Of a stretch of DNA of 64,000 nucleotides, positions 34,901-43,611 are shown one piece after another. The translations under genes were made by a program, and so were the position numbers. The DNA comes from Monocercomonoides exilis (lineage: Eukaryota > Preaxostyla > Oxymonadida > Polymastigidae), in NCBI GenBank assembly GCA_001643675.2, contig LSRY02000020.1, positions 1,295,501-1,359,500 on the forward strand. The letters are read 5' to 3'. Positions within the stretch are counted from its first letter, which is position 1, and every line of letters starts with the position of its first letter. The notes under the pieces are model-generated. The model was given only the letters and a program-made list of their open reading frames with translations, searched no databases and was not told the origin of the DNA.

Positions 34901-37539
34901 GAGATGAGTGTGATTACCCGAGCGATGCAGATCTGATTGAGTTTATCACGATTCATCAGAGCGACACGATCATTGTGAGCAGTGTGAGTGGATCGAACGA
35001 GAGACAATGCGGCACAAACACACTTCCATGTTATTCGATTGAGCATGGCCTGGCGCATCTGACTTCAGATTTCATCAGTCAAATGTTCGTTGTTGATGAG
35101 AGTGTGATTGGGGAAGAGATTAATCTGGAGGAGATGAGTTTGAGCTCGAAGAACAGAGAGATGTGCAAAGTTGAAGTGGAATCGGGGATTGAAAGAACAA
35201 GAGGGGCATTGTTGATAACAACCGGAACAGTCTCATTATTGAGAGTGATTTTCGTGTTTGATTCAGATTTCATCTCTTTGCATGAATCGCTGATGTCACC
35301 AGAAGGAGGGATTCTTGAGATAATGAATTGCTCATTTGGCTCAAAACAACTGATGGAAGAAGGAGATGCTGCTTTTGCAAATGTTCATTTCCACGTTATT
35401 AACATGGTAAATGGAGAATTACAACTTATGGAATGCACAGTGTCAAATCTCATTCTTCAAAAATCAGCATTATTTATTTCATCACAACTTCCATCTGTAA
35501 TTGATTCATTAACGATTTGCAATTCAACTGTTTCAAAATCTCTGATTGATATAAATGAATGTGGACAATTAAACATGGAAAAGTTTCATTCAGAAAATAT
35601 CACAGTTGAAGGAAATGAAGAATCATTGATATGTTGCCTTTCACTGAAAAAGATGATGCAATTGGCAAATTGCACGATAGGTGGAGTCGGTTCAAACAAT
35701 ACAAAAGGGAAATTAATGAAATTGGAGAATTGTTTGGATATAAAAATGGACAGTTGCGTTTTTGATGGAAGCTCAAAGGAAAGAAGGGGGCAGAATTTGA
35801 ATACAGAAGAAGAGATGTGCAGATGGGATGGATCTCTTGTGGATGTTGTGAAGAGTTCGGTTATGATGAAAGATACAACAATCTCGAATTCACCAGAAGG
35901 TGGAATAACAATGTCTGGAGGAAATGTGATAATAGAAATGGGGTTATTTGAAAACAATAATCCATCGATTGAAGGATATCCATCATTGAGAAGAAATATC
36001 ATTTGCTCAGATTCAGGATCTTTGAATGTGCTGAGTTTGAAAGGAGGAGATGGAGTTTTGCCAAACACCTCACTTTGGATATTGAATGAAGGGTGCAGTT
36101 TCGATGGGATTATTTCAGAGAGAGATTCATCATTCTTCATTCCTGTTCTGGAGAGTGTGGAAGCAAAAGAAGAGACAGATCGAATGAAGCTGACATTCAA
36201 AGGAATGCTTTTTGTTCCATGCAATCTGTGGTTCTCGGTTGTGAAGAGGAAGGGAGAAGAGAAAGAGATTGAAAAATATGAATTTGATTCAAATGAGTTT
36301 TTATCTGAAAGAGAAGTTGAAGGGAGCGTGGGAAAAGATCTGATCAGCAGCTGTGGAGAAGAAATCGAGGTGAGTGTGCAAGTTTTGTTTGGAGATTCAA
36401 ATTCTCCTTCATGGACAGAGCCATTGATCCTGAAGAACAGAACAGTTGGAAGGGATGATTTGCGAGAAGATGTTGTGAAGGAGTCAGAGAAAGGGGGAAA
36501 TGGGTGGAGCATTTATGCATTTGTGGCTTGTGCAGTTGTTGTTGTTGTGCTTGTGCTTGTGATTGTTTTGATATTGAACAAAAAGCAGAAGAGATCAGGA
36601 AAGAAAGTTGTGGAAGGAGATTTGGAAAACATGAAAATGATTGAAAACTGCGAGCTGAGCAAGGAAGAGAAAAATGAAAGTTTTGAAATGGACGAGGTGT
36701 CATCGCCATTGCTTGAAAAGATGCAAAGCCAAACACCACTTTTGATGGATGGCAATAATCCTCCGCTTGTGACTCTCAGGAAAGGAATAATGATTGAAGG
36801 CACGCAAGAGTCAGACAGCTCAATTGTGATTTCTTCAAAAGACTTTGTGGAGGTGCAAACCATTGAGTTGCATTCAAACAACCGAGAGGATGGAGATGCA
36901 ACAAAGGATTTTGCAAACGATCAGATTTCATTTGATTCGAAGAAAAGTGAAGCAGACAGCAAAAGGAAGCAGAGGAAGAAGAAGAAATGGAAAGAATTGG
37001 GCACAAGAAATGAAAGGGAGACAAAAGCAGTTGGAGGGGATTTGATGCGCAGTGAAGGAAGAATTGAGTTTGTGGTTGAGAATTCGCTTGGGGAAAATTG
37101 CATTGAGAGTTTTCGGATGAATGGAGATGATCCGAGTTTGTTGGTGAATTCAGGGGCATCTTCCTTTTCTTTTGGCAATGATAACGAGGAGTTGAGCTGC
37201 AACTCGAAAGAGCCAAGTCTGGCACCAAGAGAAGCGAGAGATGAAGGAGCAGCAGCTGTTCATGGACTGAAGAATGCACCAAAAACAAAGGAAAAGCCAT
37301 CCATGGAAATGGATGTTCAAGGTCTTTCAGACGATGCTAATGAAGCAGAAAGAGAAGCGAGAGCAACGAACATTGAAGAATATATTCGCGATCTGGAAAC
37401 GATAAATGCTGAGACAGAGCAGAAAACGAAGAAAGGAAAAAAGAAGAGGAAGAAGAAACAAAAAAAGGAAGAAGAAGTGTTGAAGAATCCAGCTGTCGAG
37501 GAGATTGATGCCTATGAAGTTGGGATTGATGCATTTTAA
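28936..37539 (+). CDS. Giant beta-helix (Pmp-like) single-pass membrane protein B
   Basis: 2867 aa, a paralog of protein A with the same order: signal peptide (MRGNSMALFLLAITFCMHV), Ser/Pro-rich segment, GGA/FxxN beta-helix repeats, five CG-x(4-5)-PC-type modules, one transmembrane helix (about 2524-2547) and a Lys-rich tail ending KKRKKKQKKEEEVLKNP. The Ser/Pro segment is shorter than in A. Compared with A, some blocks are almost identical in DNA (about 30610-31770, 33130-33330, 36320-36900) and others are clearly diverged (29830-30400, 31790-32060). The ATG at 28936 was chosen as in A. No intron or frameshift seen, so both copies look functional. Function is inferred as surface recognition or adhesion. 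Confidence 0.85.
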   Translation: MRGNSMALFLLAITFCMHVVLSANEFSVSDGQAVSVRNAIFSHFACAETSISISNTSLCVSHFNIISANGCPLLTAQHHSAATIFSSACQIHPATNNPLFLSGHASLALTNFSLATSKPAILSFPLFSIPNNHLQDAHFPIPASFSISHSSFSSFISLSNPFLFSPSISSFSSPSPLHIHRQSHPHLQIHLNLHLSNTLFSNISSPQSPRSLPSLPSRSLNPFIPTTSSSSLSSTNTNTNTIPSFSLRSSLSIHSTLFLHTHNPIDGAILPNINNPFTSLYTFNASFIHQTRSSANAAVVYVGNETHRKTPGRLTSFDVNSHKFEWCEWNDSTGGSSHGGALYVYCANANLIISTCSFSKCFTNDFGGALFIQGLLNVNITKSNFTSCSAAHGGAAHVGSPQSNSVWSFSENKVERCKITSNIGTCWYFPIYEFPSSGQFLFTKCKCIANSGGDSAGSLTFHYTPGTKPNQFLVNDCQFINNKVENTSSYGGAALCCTRTYSWMSGQKFITFCFFDGNTAANGRGNDVFFNGSSITQSPFESCVSTTPTKRVWNCGTADNAVYNSWLPLIPSSKIVANNGTDMEICGRPQQTPCATIEYALNGFTILQDASLTLLTSIFVPLQTLTFSAADTKITGNGTTATTIASSGIPQQPNSHSQSSQSTSSFSSFSSSLSSSSFSSPDPSASSALFQQTQGSLTVSALTVVHNSTNQITPILFHLSQNSPSLNLNTTTITGTTSITIKTPLFFLTAGSLALNHTAITQLTLNSQSIFHLTSLTNPLTLNSSNITHITSTSTPTSCVLSSATSPALSLSLANCTITNINSEQLSQQTATNGGCISFASSAPANSFSVSNTIFSTCSVSEDTSSGGRGGALMIEFNEGSQVSESSFSITNIVFSANKASVGRDMYFVCESFVTSVKEPLFAFMRSIIQKDNSVVGHDRTEAFGNWDVDLFIFFDGYFADSVYVDGISGVEEVYCGREKAPCKNINNGMERLKRIQNTKEEIIVISNTLMAGCVDVSKMCIKAKQEVVVNIECQREVNGPEECVLKSSSLTELEFIGIVVPSSFNKTITSVIESSTQNGELHMKNCEMSVAEGKQNTIVFFLIKSTGKMVELDSVTISDVKSAVSLFSFSLSSSNVNEQEYKVKLLNCTLEGLEIDSTAAVEGKAAVFGESVGVGMAINGSRIEGALSEKSKEGGAMKIALSEGGYMTIQESSFAGCVCENMSEGGKGGGIYLDCSLNEEAFQLSSISFSGCRATVGKNMFVKSSNLVNSVNTERFAIVNTDYVDDGNAFVGEDGKYGEMDLRVFLVSLKWMEVSVSTGGDDALGCGEEIFPCQSMKSGIDHIDKSWTEGERKVKVKDEGTIEDIYCFTDALVIDGCVNEGDETKHIPINFEETIHGDSASSSSSVISSIQPLSLLSLKLQIPCQFVPSMNSLISSSYILQLENCLFDIQSATNTVQYSLITTTTGSCTLNGCSLSGCSFSKSPLVMSSSVLFENSNFSNIVNTGSGEGGVARVILKGNEELAIVSTNASFCSLSSSNGKGGFLYLDCRNCLNEKPFVFDFGVTFENNKATIGKNVFILGRDFNCSVTNDSFKFDYSSMINDCNLFIGSDDFHSNKDLFMFLVPYSSFEIFVSSEGFDVARCGSEEEPCKTMWKGMENMKQEIGKKTIQIEGSTIIQDSFNVSNYQIKKSVKMGKENVKATLNFEKAIGSQLEYFMENDIHLELTNIQLQLTSRFDNSAKTIISNRNGDLVITGCSFHSEAGVNNGFDCVFVDAIGGTVEVNDLLMESCNIGNSLFTIHDSGISCHFVNVRVKLLNESGGCLMSIKKSETGLEINEECVNIEIDKSSFSGVKRSDNGASILESASEKRICLVVNASNITEDKAEASEKGGTIFFTLGASGSMKMVDSTISHCSCSISSGKGGGVYLATKERGNLDFAFVRVKFSANTAKVGNDIFIECYRIRSQINESQFELDLREDHYTRINGICGRDECDYPSDADLIEFITIHQSDTIIVSSVSGSNERQCGTNTLPCYSIEHGLAHLTSDFISQMFVVDESVIGEEINLEEMSLSSKNREMCKVEVESGIERTRGALLITTGTVSLLRVIFVFDSDFISLHESLMSPEGGILEIMNCSFGSKQLMEEGDAAFANVHFHVINMVNGELQLMECTVSNLILQKSALFISSQLPSVIDSLTICNSTVSKSLIDINECGQLNMEKFHSENITVEGNEESLICCLSLKKMMQLANCTIGGVGSNNTKGKLMKLENCLDIKMDSCVFDGSSKERRGQNLNTEEEMCRWDGSLVDVVKSSVMMKDTTISNSPEGGITMSGGNVIIEMGLFENNNPSIEGYPSLRRNIICSDSGSLNVLSLKGGDGVLPNTSLWILNEGCSFDGIISERDSSFFIPVLESVEAKEETDRMKLTFKGMLFVPCNLWFSVVKRKGEEKEIEKYEFDSNEFLSEREVEGSVGKDLISSCGEEIEVSVQVLFGDSNSPSWTEPLILKNRTVGRDDLREDVVKESEKGGNGWSIYAFVACAVVVVVLVLVIVLILNKKQKRSGKKVVEGDLENMKMIENCELSKEEKNESFEMDEVSSPLLEKMQSQTPLLMDGNNPPLVTLRKGIMIEGTQESDSSIVISSKDFVEVQTIELHSNNREDGDATKDFANDQISFDSKKSEADSKRKQRKKKKWKELGTRNERETKAVGGDLMRSEGRIEFVVENSLGENCIESFRMNGDDPSLLVNSGASSFSFGNDNEELSCNSKEPSLAPREARDEGAAAVHGLKNAPKTKEKPSMEMDVQGLSDDANEAEREARATNIEEYIRDLETINAETEQKTKKGKKKRKKKQKKEEEVLKNPAVEEIDAYEVGIDAF

Positions 37540-40523
37540 AGGAGCTGTGCCATTTGGTCAATTTCCAAGAAAGAAAACTTTTTTTTGAAGTTGATTATGA
37601 TTTTTGTGTGAACTAATTTGAATTGAACATTTTGTCCAATGCTTGCAGCTGCTTTCACAAGCTTGCAACAGGAAAAAATCTCCAGAAACAATTGCAATAA
37701 GTTTTTGCATTTCGACTATGCTGAGACAATATCATCAATTTTTTATCTTCAAATTTTTTGATTGTTGCCTTGTCGCTTTTCGAGCAAATGATTTTCTGTT
37801 GAAACCGAAAAAAGATTCTTCGAAATATTGCTTTCACACCTTTTGAACTGTTCAATTTGCTTTGCACCTTCTAATTTTCTTTCTGAACTTTTAATTTTCA
37901 TTGTGCGATATCTTGTTTGGAAATGCACTTTGATGTGGAACAGCGAATCTTTCATTTTGATCAGTCTGTTTGCAAAAAGAGTGTGTCATGTGCAAGTCAT
38001 CAGCTGTCATTTCAAGGAGGTGATTGATGGGTTCATTCAACTTTGTTTTATTTCAAAAATCACTTTCTATTTGTTGAAATCTGTTATGCTTGAATGCCAA
38101 TCACATCAATCCATTCAATTCATTTCTTTGAAATCACAATTTCGCTCCTTTTGGTCATTTTGCCAGGGTTGCGTTTTTTCTCTGTCCTGTTTTTCAACAC
38201 CTTCCTTTTTTTTTTTTTTTCAGCTGGCTATGGCTTTGTATCAACACGTGGCCAGCGAAAAACAACCAGAAATGGTTGTTCAAAGTTGTTCAACTTGTCC
38301 TGAGTTTTCCTCCCAATAAGGCCAAAGTGTTGTTTGATTTATTTTCGTGATCGTTGAAGTGTTGGTCTCTCAGCGAATTTGTTTTTCTGGAAGTTTAAAA
38401 GATTTCTAAACATTGCTAGGCATTTCTATTTTGTGTTTTTACAACCTTTCACACTTCACAACTTTTTATTTATTTATTTATTTATTTATTTATTTCATCA
38501 TTTTTTTAAAAGAAAAAGAGATGTTTGAGGTAAATATGAATTTGTTTAATAATTTAAAAGTTTATTAAAAAAAAGTAAAAAAAAAAAAAAAAAAAAAATA
38601 AAAAAAAAAAAAAAAAAAAAAAAAATTAAAAAGTTCTCAAATAGCAAATAAAAATTTGAAATTAATAATCAAACAAGTTTTTAAGACATAAGGTTGCCTT
38701 TTTAATAAATAACGTTTCAGTTGAGTTGAGTCGCATTGTTTTTTTTTTTTTTTTTTTTTTTCTAACCAATAAAAAAGTTTATATTTTTCTTTCTGTTCTT
38801 CTTTGCTTTGGGATTAAAAATGAAAGTTATTTTTATTTATGTGAAAAACTTTTCAAATAAGTTGTGCAATGATAATATAATTCCATTTTTTTTCAAAGTT
38901 TGAGATTATTTGAAAAATTTTATCAGAAATTATTCCGAATGACAAATTGTAATTTAGAATCTTTTCACCAATAACATTGCATTTATTATGATAAATATAA
39001 TTACAAAACACAAGACTTTTTTAAAAAATAAAAAGTGATAGAAATCTCTAAAAAACAACATTAAATGTTCATTATTCGAAGAAAAAACATTTTCTTTCAT
39101 TTGTTTCATTTTCATTCAGAAATTATTGTCGCCAATTTTTCCGAAAAGAACAGAAAACAGAAACTGGTTCATTGAATGTTTTTGTCCAACCATTTACTAT
39201 TCTTTCAAACGTTGTGATAAACAAAAAGAATATTTAATAATTAATCATTTGCATGGACTTGTATTTTGTAATTTTTTTTGATCCTTGAGAAAGAATTTTT
39301 TTAAAAAAATCTCCCATCAATACGTGTATTATGCCGTATAATTTTAATATGAAAAGAAGACATTAAAACAATAATCAGATGTGAGTTCATTTATCATTAT
39401 CATCTCTTATTATTTGAGTGATTTTTTTTGAAATCATATATTTATTGGTGGTTTGTGTTATTTTCAAATTCACAGTTAATTTCAAATGAATTTTTGAAAA
39501 ATGGTTGCTTGCATTCATTCTTTATTGTCTTTCGAATGCATGTTGTCATTGAAAAACAGAGAAATGCATAAATGATTTTAATGAAAATCTCTAATTGATT
39601 CCTTGGAGTTTGATCCAAATTATCAATTCAAAATTTTAGATTGAAAATTTTTAGAATCAAAAAGAATGACACATATTAATGAATTTTGGAGTGAAAAAAC
39701 ATTTTGATATTTATGAATAAATTAGAAAAAATAAGTTGATCTGTCCCACAATTACAGTCAAAATTGGAATTATCGCATCGAGTTTTGCACAAAATTTTGT
39801 GATTAAATCCGATTGTGTTTTTTTGCAGTTACACTTCACACATAAAAAACAAAAAATAGAAAAAATATAATTTATTTTTGGAGAAATTTCTATTTTGAAA
39901 AATTATTCATGAACACTTTGCTTTCTTTAAAAATAACTATTTTTGTTATTTTTTATGTAATATTAACTTATTTGAATGCATTTGAGAAAATTTTAAATTT
40001 TGATCAAAATTTTGATTTTTCGCAGATACGATAATCGATCGAGAAAAAAATGTGATTATTGATATTTATCACTGCGATTATGTTTGATAAAAATGAACGA
40101 AAATAAAGGGCGAAAATGTTCTTGCAAATAAATATGATATTGTTACCGATGTAGATTATATTTGATGTGATTATATCAGGTTGAAACTGTTCGAAAATTT
40201 ATGGAATATTGAATATATAAATAAAACCGTTATCACAGGAATTTTTTTACCGGTGGTTTCAGACCAATTTCCTCATCTGTTTTTTTCAGAAAAAATCACC
40301 ATCATTGAAATCTAATTATTTTTTAATAAAATCACCTCACATTATTGGGTTTCAAATTATTTTTTCAAAATAAATTATTTGCATCAAAACAAAATACTCA
40401 AAAACCAAAATATGTTTCATTTAATTAAATCTTTTGATGCGCTTTCAGAATTTTTCATTTATTTTTTGTTGATCTTGTAACCAAAATTTTATTCTAATAA
40501 TTTTCTTTGATTGAAAGATGCAT
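37540..40523. other. Gene-poor AT-rich spacer
   Basis: About 3 kb. The first 110 bp match the 3' flank of protein A. A plus-strand open stretch at about 37828-38319 is less AT-rich and has a splice-acceptor-like poly-T/CAG at 38209-38223, but its translation resembles nothing I know. The rest holds homopolymer and TTTA repeats and no supported gene. Confidence 0.5.
38467..38625. repeat. TTTA repeat and long poly(A) tracts
   Basis: A TTTA tetranucleotide run at 38467-38499, and A-runs at 38577-38625 broken by a single T at 38600. Confidence 0.85.
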
Positions 40524-40934
40524 TATAGTTAGTGTTAATAATGGTGGACACTTTCAATAACTGTGGACAGTGGCTTTATCTCAACAACCGTTGATAGTTA
40601 TATTTTGACAATTAACCAAATTATTCCCTCAATGTATATGAACTTATAAGACATACAGAAATGAAACAGTTTGCTCCGCAGAATTTTGAAAAAAACATTT
40701 TCAATTTTCGGAGAAACTGTGAGAATTTAATTTCTTTGGGTTTCTCCGAAAATTGAAAATGTTTTTTTTCAAAATTCTGCGGAGCAAACTGTTTCATTTC
40801 TGTATGTCTTATAAGTTCATATACATTGAGGGAATAATTTGGTTAATTGTCAAAATATAACTATCAACGGTTGTTGAGATAAAGCCACTGTCCACAGTTA
40901 TTGAAAGTGTCCACCATTATTAACACTAACTATA
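40524..40934. mobile_element. Foldback/MITE-like element with near-perfect 194-bp inverted arms
   Basis: Left arm 40524-40717 and right arm 40740-40934 are reverse complements with one difference, a 7- versus 8-base homopolymer run. The spacer is only 22 nt. The outer ends can be read as a TA target duplication (40524-40525 and 40933-40934) flanking TAGTTAGTG, the pattern of Tc1/mariner-type insertion. Inside each arm near the end are two similar units, TAATAATGGTGGACA and TCAATAACTGTGGACA, which could be paired transposase sites. There is no coding capacity, so it would be non-autonomous. Confidence 0.68.
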
Positions 40935-41169
40935 TTGAATAACGTGAGGTGAACACATTTGAAAATAATAAGATTTCAGGATGATGATGTTTTTCAGAAA
41001 ATGAAGAATTACTCATGTTTATTGACAAATAATTATATTGGAAGTTCAATTTTTAATTTATATTTCGAATATTGACTGGATATAATATTTATCGCTTTCT
41101 AACATTCAGCCAAAAACCAATATTTCACCTAAATTATTTTGTTGAAAAATTATTAACTTGATAAATTTA

Positions 41170-41381
41170 ATATGGCTGATCCTTTATGAAAGCATCCTTT
41201 TTTTCAAGTTTTGAACAAATATTTTATCTCAATGGGATTTTGAAAAATTGAACGAAACTGATAATACACGTTGTTTTTGATGTTGTTATTGCAGAAACAA
41301 AAATTTAAAAAAATCCAATTGAGATTAAATATTTGTTCTAAACTCGAACGAAAGTCTGATTTCTAAAAGGATCAGCCATAT
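41170..41381. mobile_element. Decayed second inverted-repeat (MITE-like) element
   Basis: The ends are the perfect inverted pair ATATGGCTGATCC (from 41170) and GGATCAGCCATAT (to 41381). Similarity continues imperfectly inward for about 70 bp on each side (GAACAAATATTT near 41213 against AAATATTTGTTC near 41327). A TA duplication can be drawn at 41171-41172 and 41379-41380. It differs in sequence from the 40524 element. Confidence 0.45.
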
Positions 41382-41767
41382 GAAGAGTGAACATAATTTG
41401 AAGAATAAAAGGTAATCACTTAATATCAAAAAGACTATTAATGAGTAATTTTTATTATTTTAATTGTTTTTCAATGAGTTATATGTGAGACCATTTTATT
41501 AACGAAACATAATTATTTCCCTGAATACTTCTTAAACAAGTGCAAAAAAAAATATTCAATGTTATTTTAAAAAATTAAAAATTGTTCTTTTTGTTGAATG
41601 AATTTTTCAGTCTGACACTCATGCGCTATTGAAGTGGTTGTTTAAGTTTTTTGTTTGTCTCGAAATTATCATTATCAAAATATTTCGAAGAAATTTTAAA
41701 TATATAACATTTGATCAAATACATTTTGTGCTTATTAATTTAATTTCCGACCACGAATAACTGATTA
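41382..41767. promoter_or_regulatory. Upstream region of the kinase gene
   Basis: 386 bp of AT-rich DNA just before the proposed kinase start. No defined promoter element recognised. Confidence 0.35.
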
Positions 41768-43559
41768 ATGGCGGCAAAGGGAGATTGTTTGCTGTTCAAA
41801 TATTTTTAACCTAAAATTTCGCCATTTCTTTCTCAATTTCATTTTTGAATGCTTTTTCGAAAATAATATTTTGAAAAAGATAAAGAAGACCTTGTTCTTG
41901 GAACTGGAACTTCGGGAACTGTTATTCGAGTAATTCGTAAATCTGATAAAAGAGTATTTGCATGGAAGAAATCACATTTGGAACGTGGTCGAATGAAACG
42001 AGATCAAGAAGCTGAAGCAACACTCCTAAAGAAGCAATACAACTCCCCATTTCTTGTCCATATGCACGATATCATATTTACTGCTAATACTTTATACATT
42101 GTTTTAGATTATTGTGGTGGGGGTTCGCTTCGAGACAAACTGCTTAAACGAAAAGCTTCAAAGCCAAGACCTTTTTCTGAACCAGTATCTGTTTTAATTT
42201 TCTATTTTCATAAAAATTCGAATGAGTTCATTTTTACAGGAAGTGTACTTTTATCTTTGTCAATTGTTGCATGGAGTTGCTGCACTGCATCACGAGAATG
42301 TTTGCCATAGAGACTTAAAACCCGAAAATCTTTTATTTAATGAAGATGGAACACTCCGAATAAGTTTGCCTACTAATTTTTTATTTTGTGCATTTGGCTA
42401 TTGTTGTTGCTTAGCTGATTTTGGGACTGCAAAGCAACTTGAACACTCATCTTCCACTATGACCACATTTTGCGGAACAGGTCCCTATATTGCACCAGAA
42501 ATATTAAAAAAAGAACCGTGTGCTTTTTTTATAATTACTAATCAAATCTTATTTCTTGACATTAAATTTAATGATTTTTTAAAATGGCATATTTTCATTA
42601 TTTTGTGAACAAAAATCATGTTTAATAATAAATAAACAAAAAATGCAATGCTCAAAAAATTTTATTCATAATAGTTACACAAAAGCTGTAGATTTGTGGA
42701 GCGTTGGCGTCATAGCATATGAAATGCTCACGCTGCGCTGGCCTTATCAAAGAAGCGATGGATCAGTTGATGTGGCGGCAGTAATTTCCCATAAGCCCAT
42801 CGAATTTCCTGCATCAGCATCAAAAAGCATCACAGCCGTCATCAATGCGCTTTTGAATGAGGTTTTTCTTTCTTTCTTTCTTTCTAACTTTCTAACTTTC
42901 TAACTTTCTTTCTTTTCCCCATTTATTTATCTTTTTCCTTCTAATTTTATATTTTTCAAAAAAAAATATAATATAAAACAAATAATTTTTTTTTTTTCGA
43001 CTCTCCCACCACAGAATCCTTTAAACCGCCCGTCTGCCGGCGAGCTGCTCGAAATTCCCCTTTTCAAGCGCCTCATCACCTCCTTCCAGCGGCGCGTGCC
43101 GGCAATGCCGCTCAATCCAGATGTCCCTCCGACTTTCTCTGCTTCTCTCGCCTCTTCTTTCTCCCCTGCTCTGTTCCAGATATACGAGTCGTTCAGACAG
43201 GAAACCACTCAGAAGCCTTCCTCGTCTCGCTCGTCAACGTCGTTTCGCTCTCCTTCCCCTTCTTCTTCTTCTTCTTCTTCCTCTTTATCTTTATCTTCTT
43301 CTTCCTCTTCTATTTCATCATCATCATCATCATCATCATCTTCTTCTTCTTCTTCTTCATCTCCTTCTCCTTCTCCCTCTCCTTCTTCCTCTCCCAAGCT
43401 GATGTCTTCTGAACTTCCATCAGCCAGCCATTCACCCCAATCTTCGTTCGATTCTGAATATCTCTTCATCTCCCTCACCCCTCCTTTACCTTCTTCTCCT
43501 GCTTCTCCTTCCTCTTTGTCTTCACCTTCTTCTCCGTCTTTGGCGGAATCTTCTTCAAA

Positions 43560-43611
<52 letters not shown>

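Noticed and set aside
37828-38319. 163-codon open frame downstream of protein B with a poly-T/CAG acceptor-like site
   Set aside because: It needs a non-ATG start, the translation resembles no protein, and no donor site or partner exon was found. It could be an old gene remnant.
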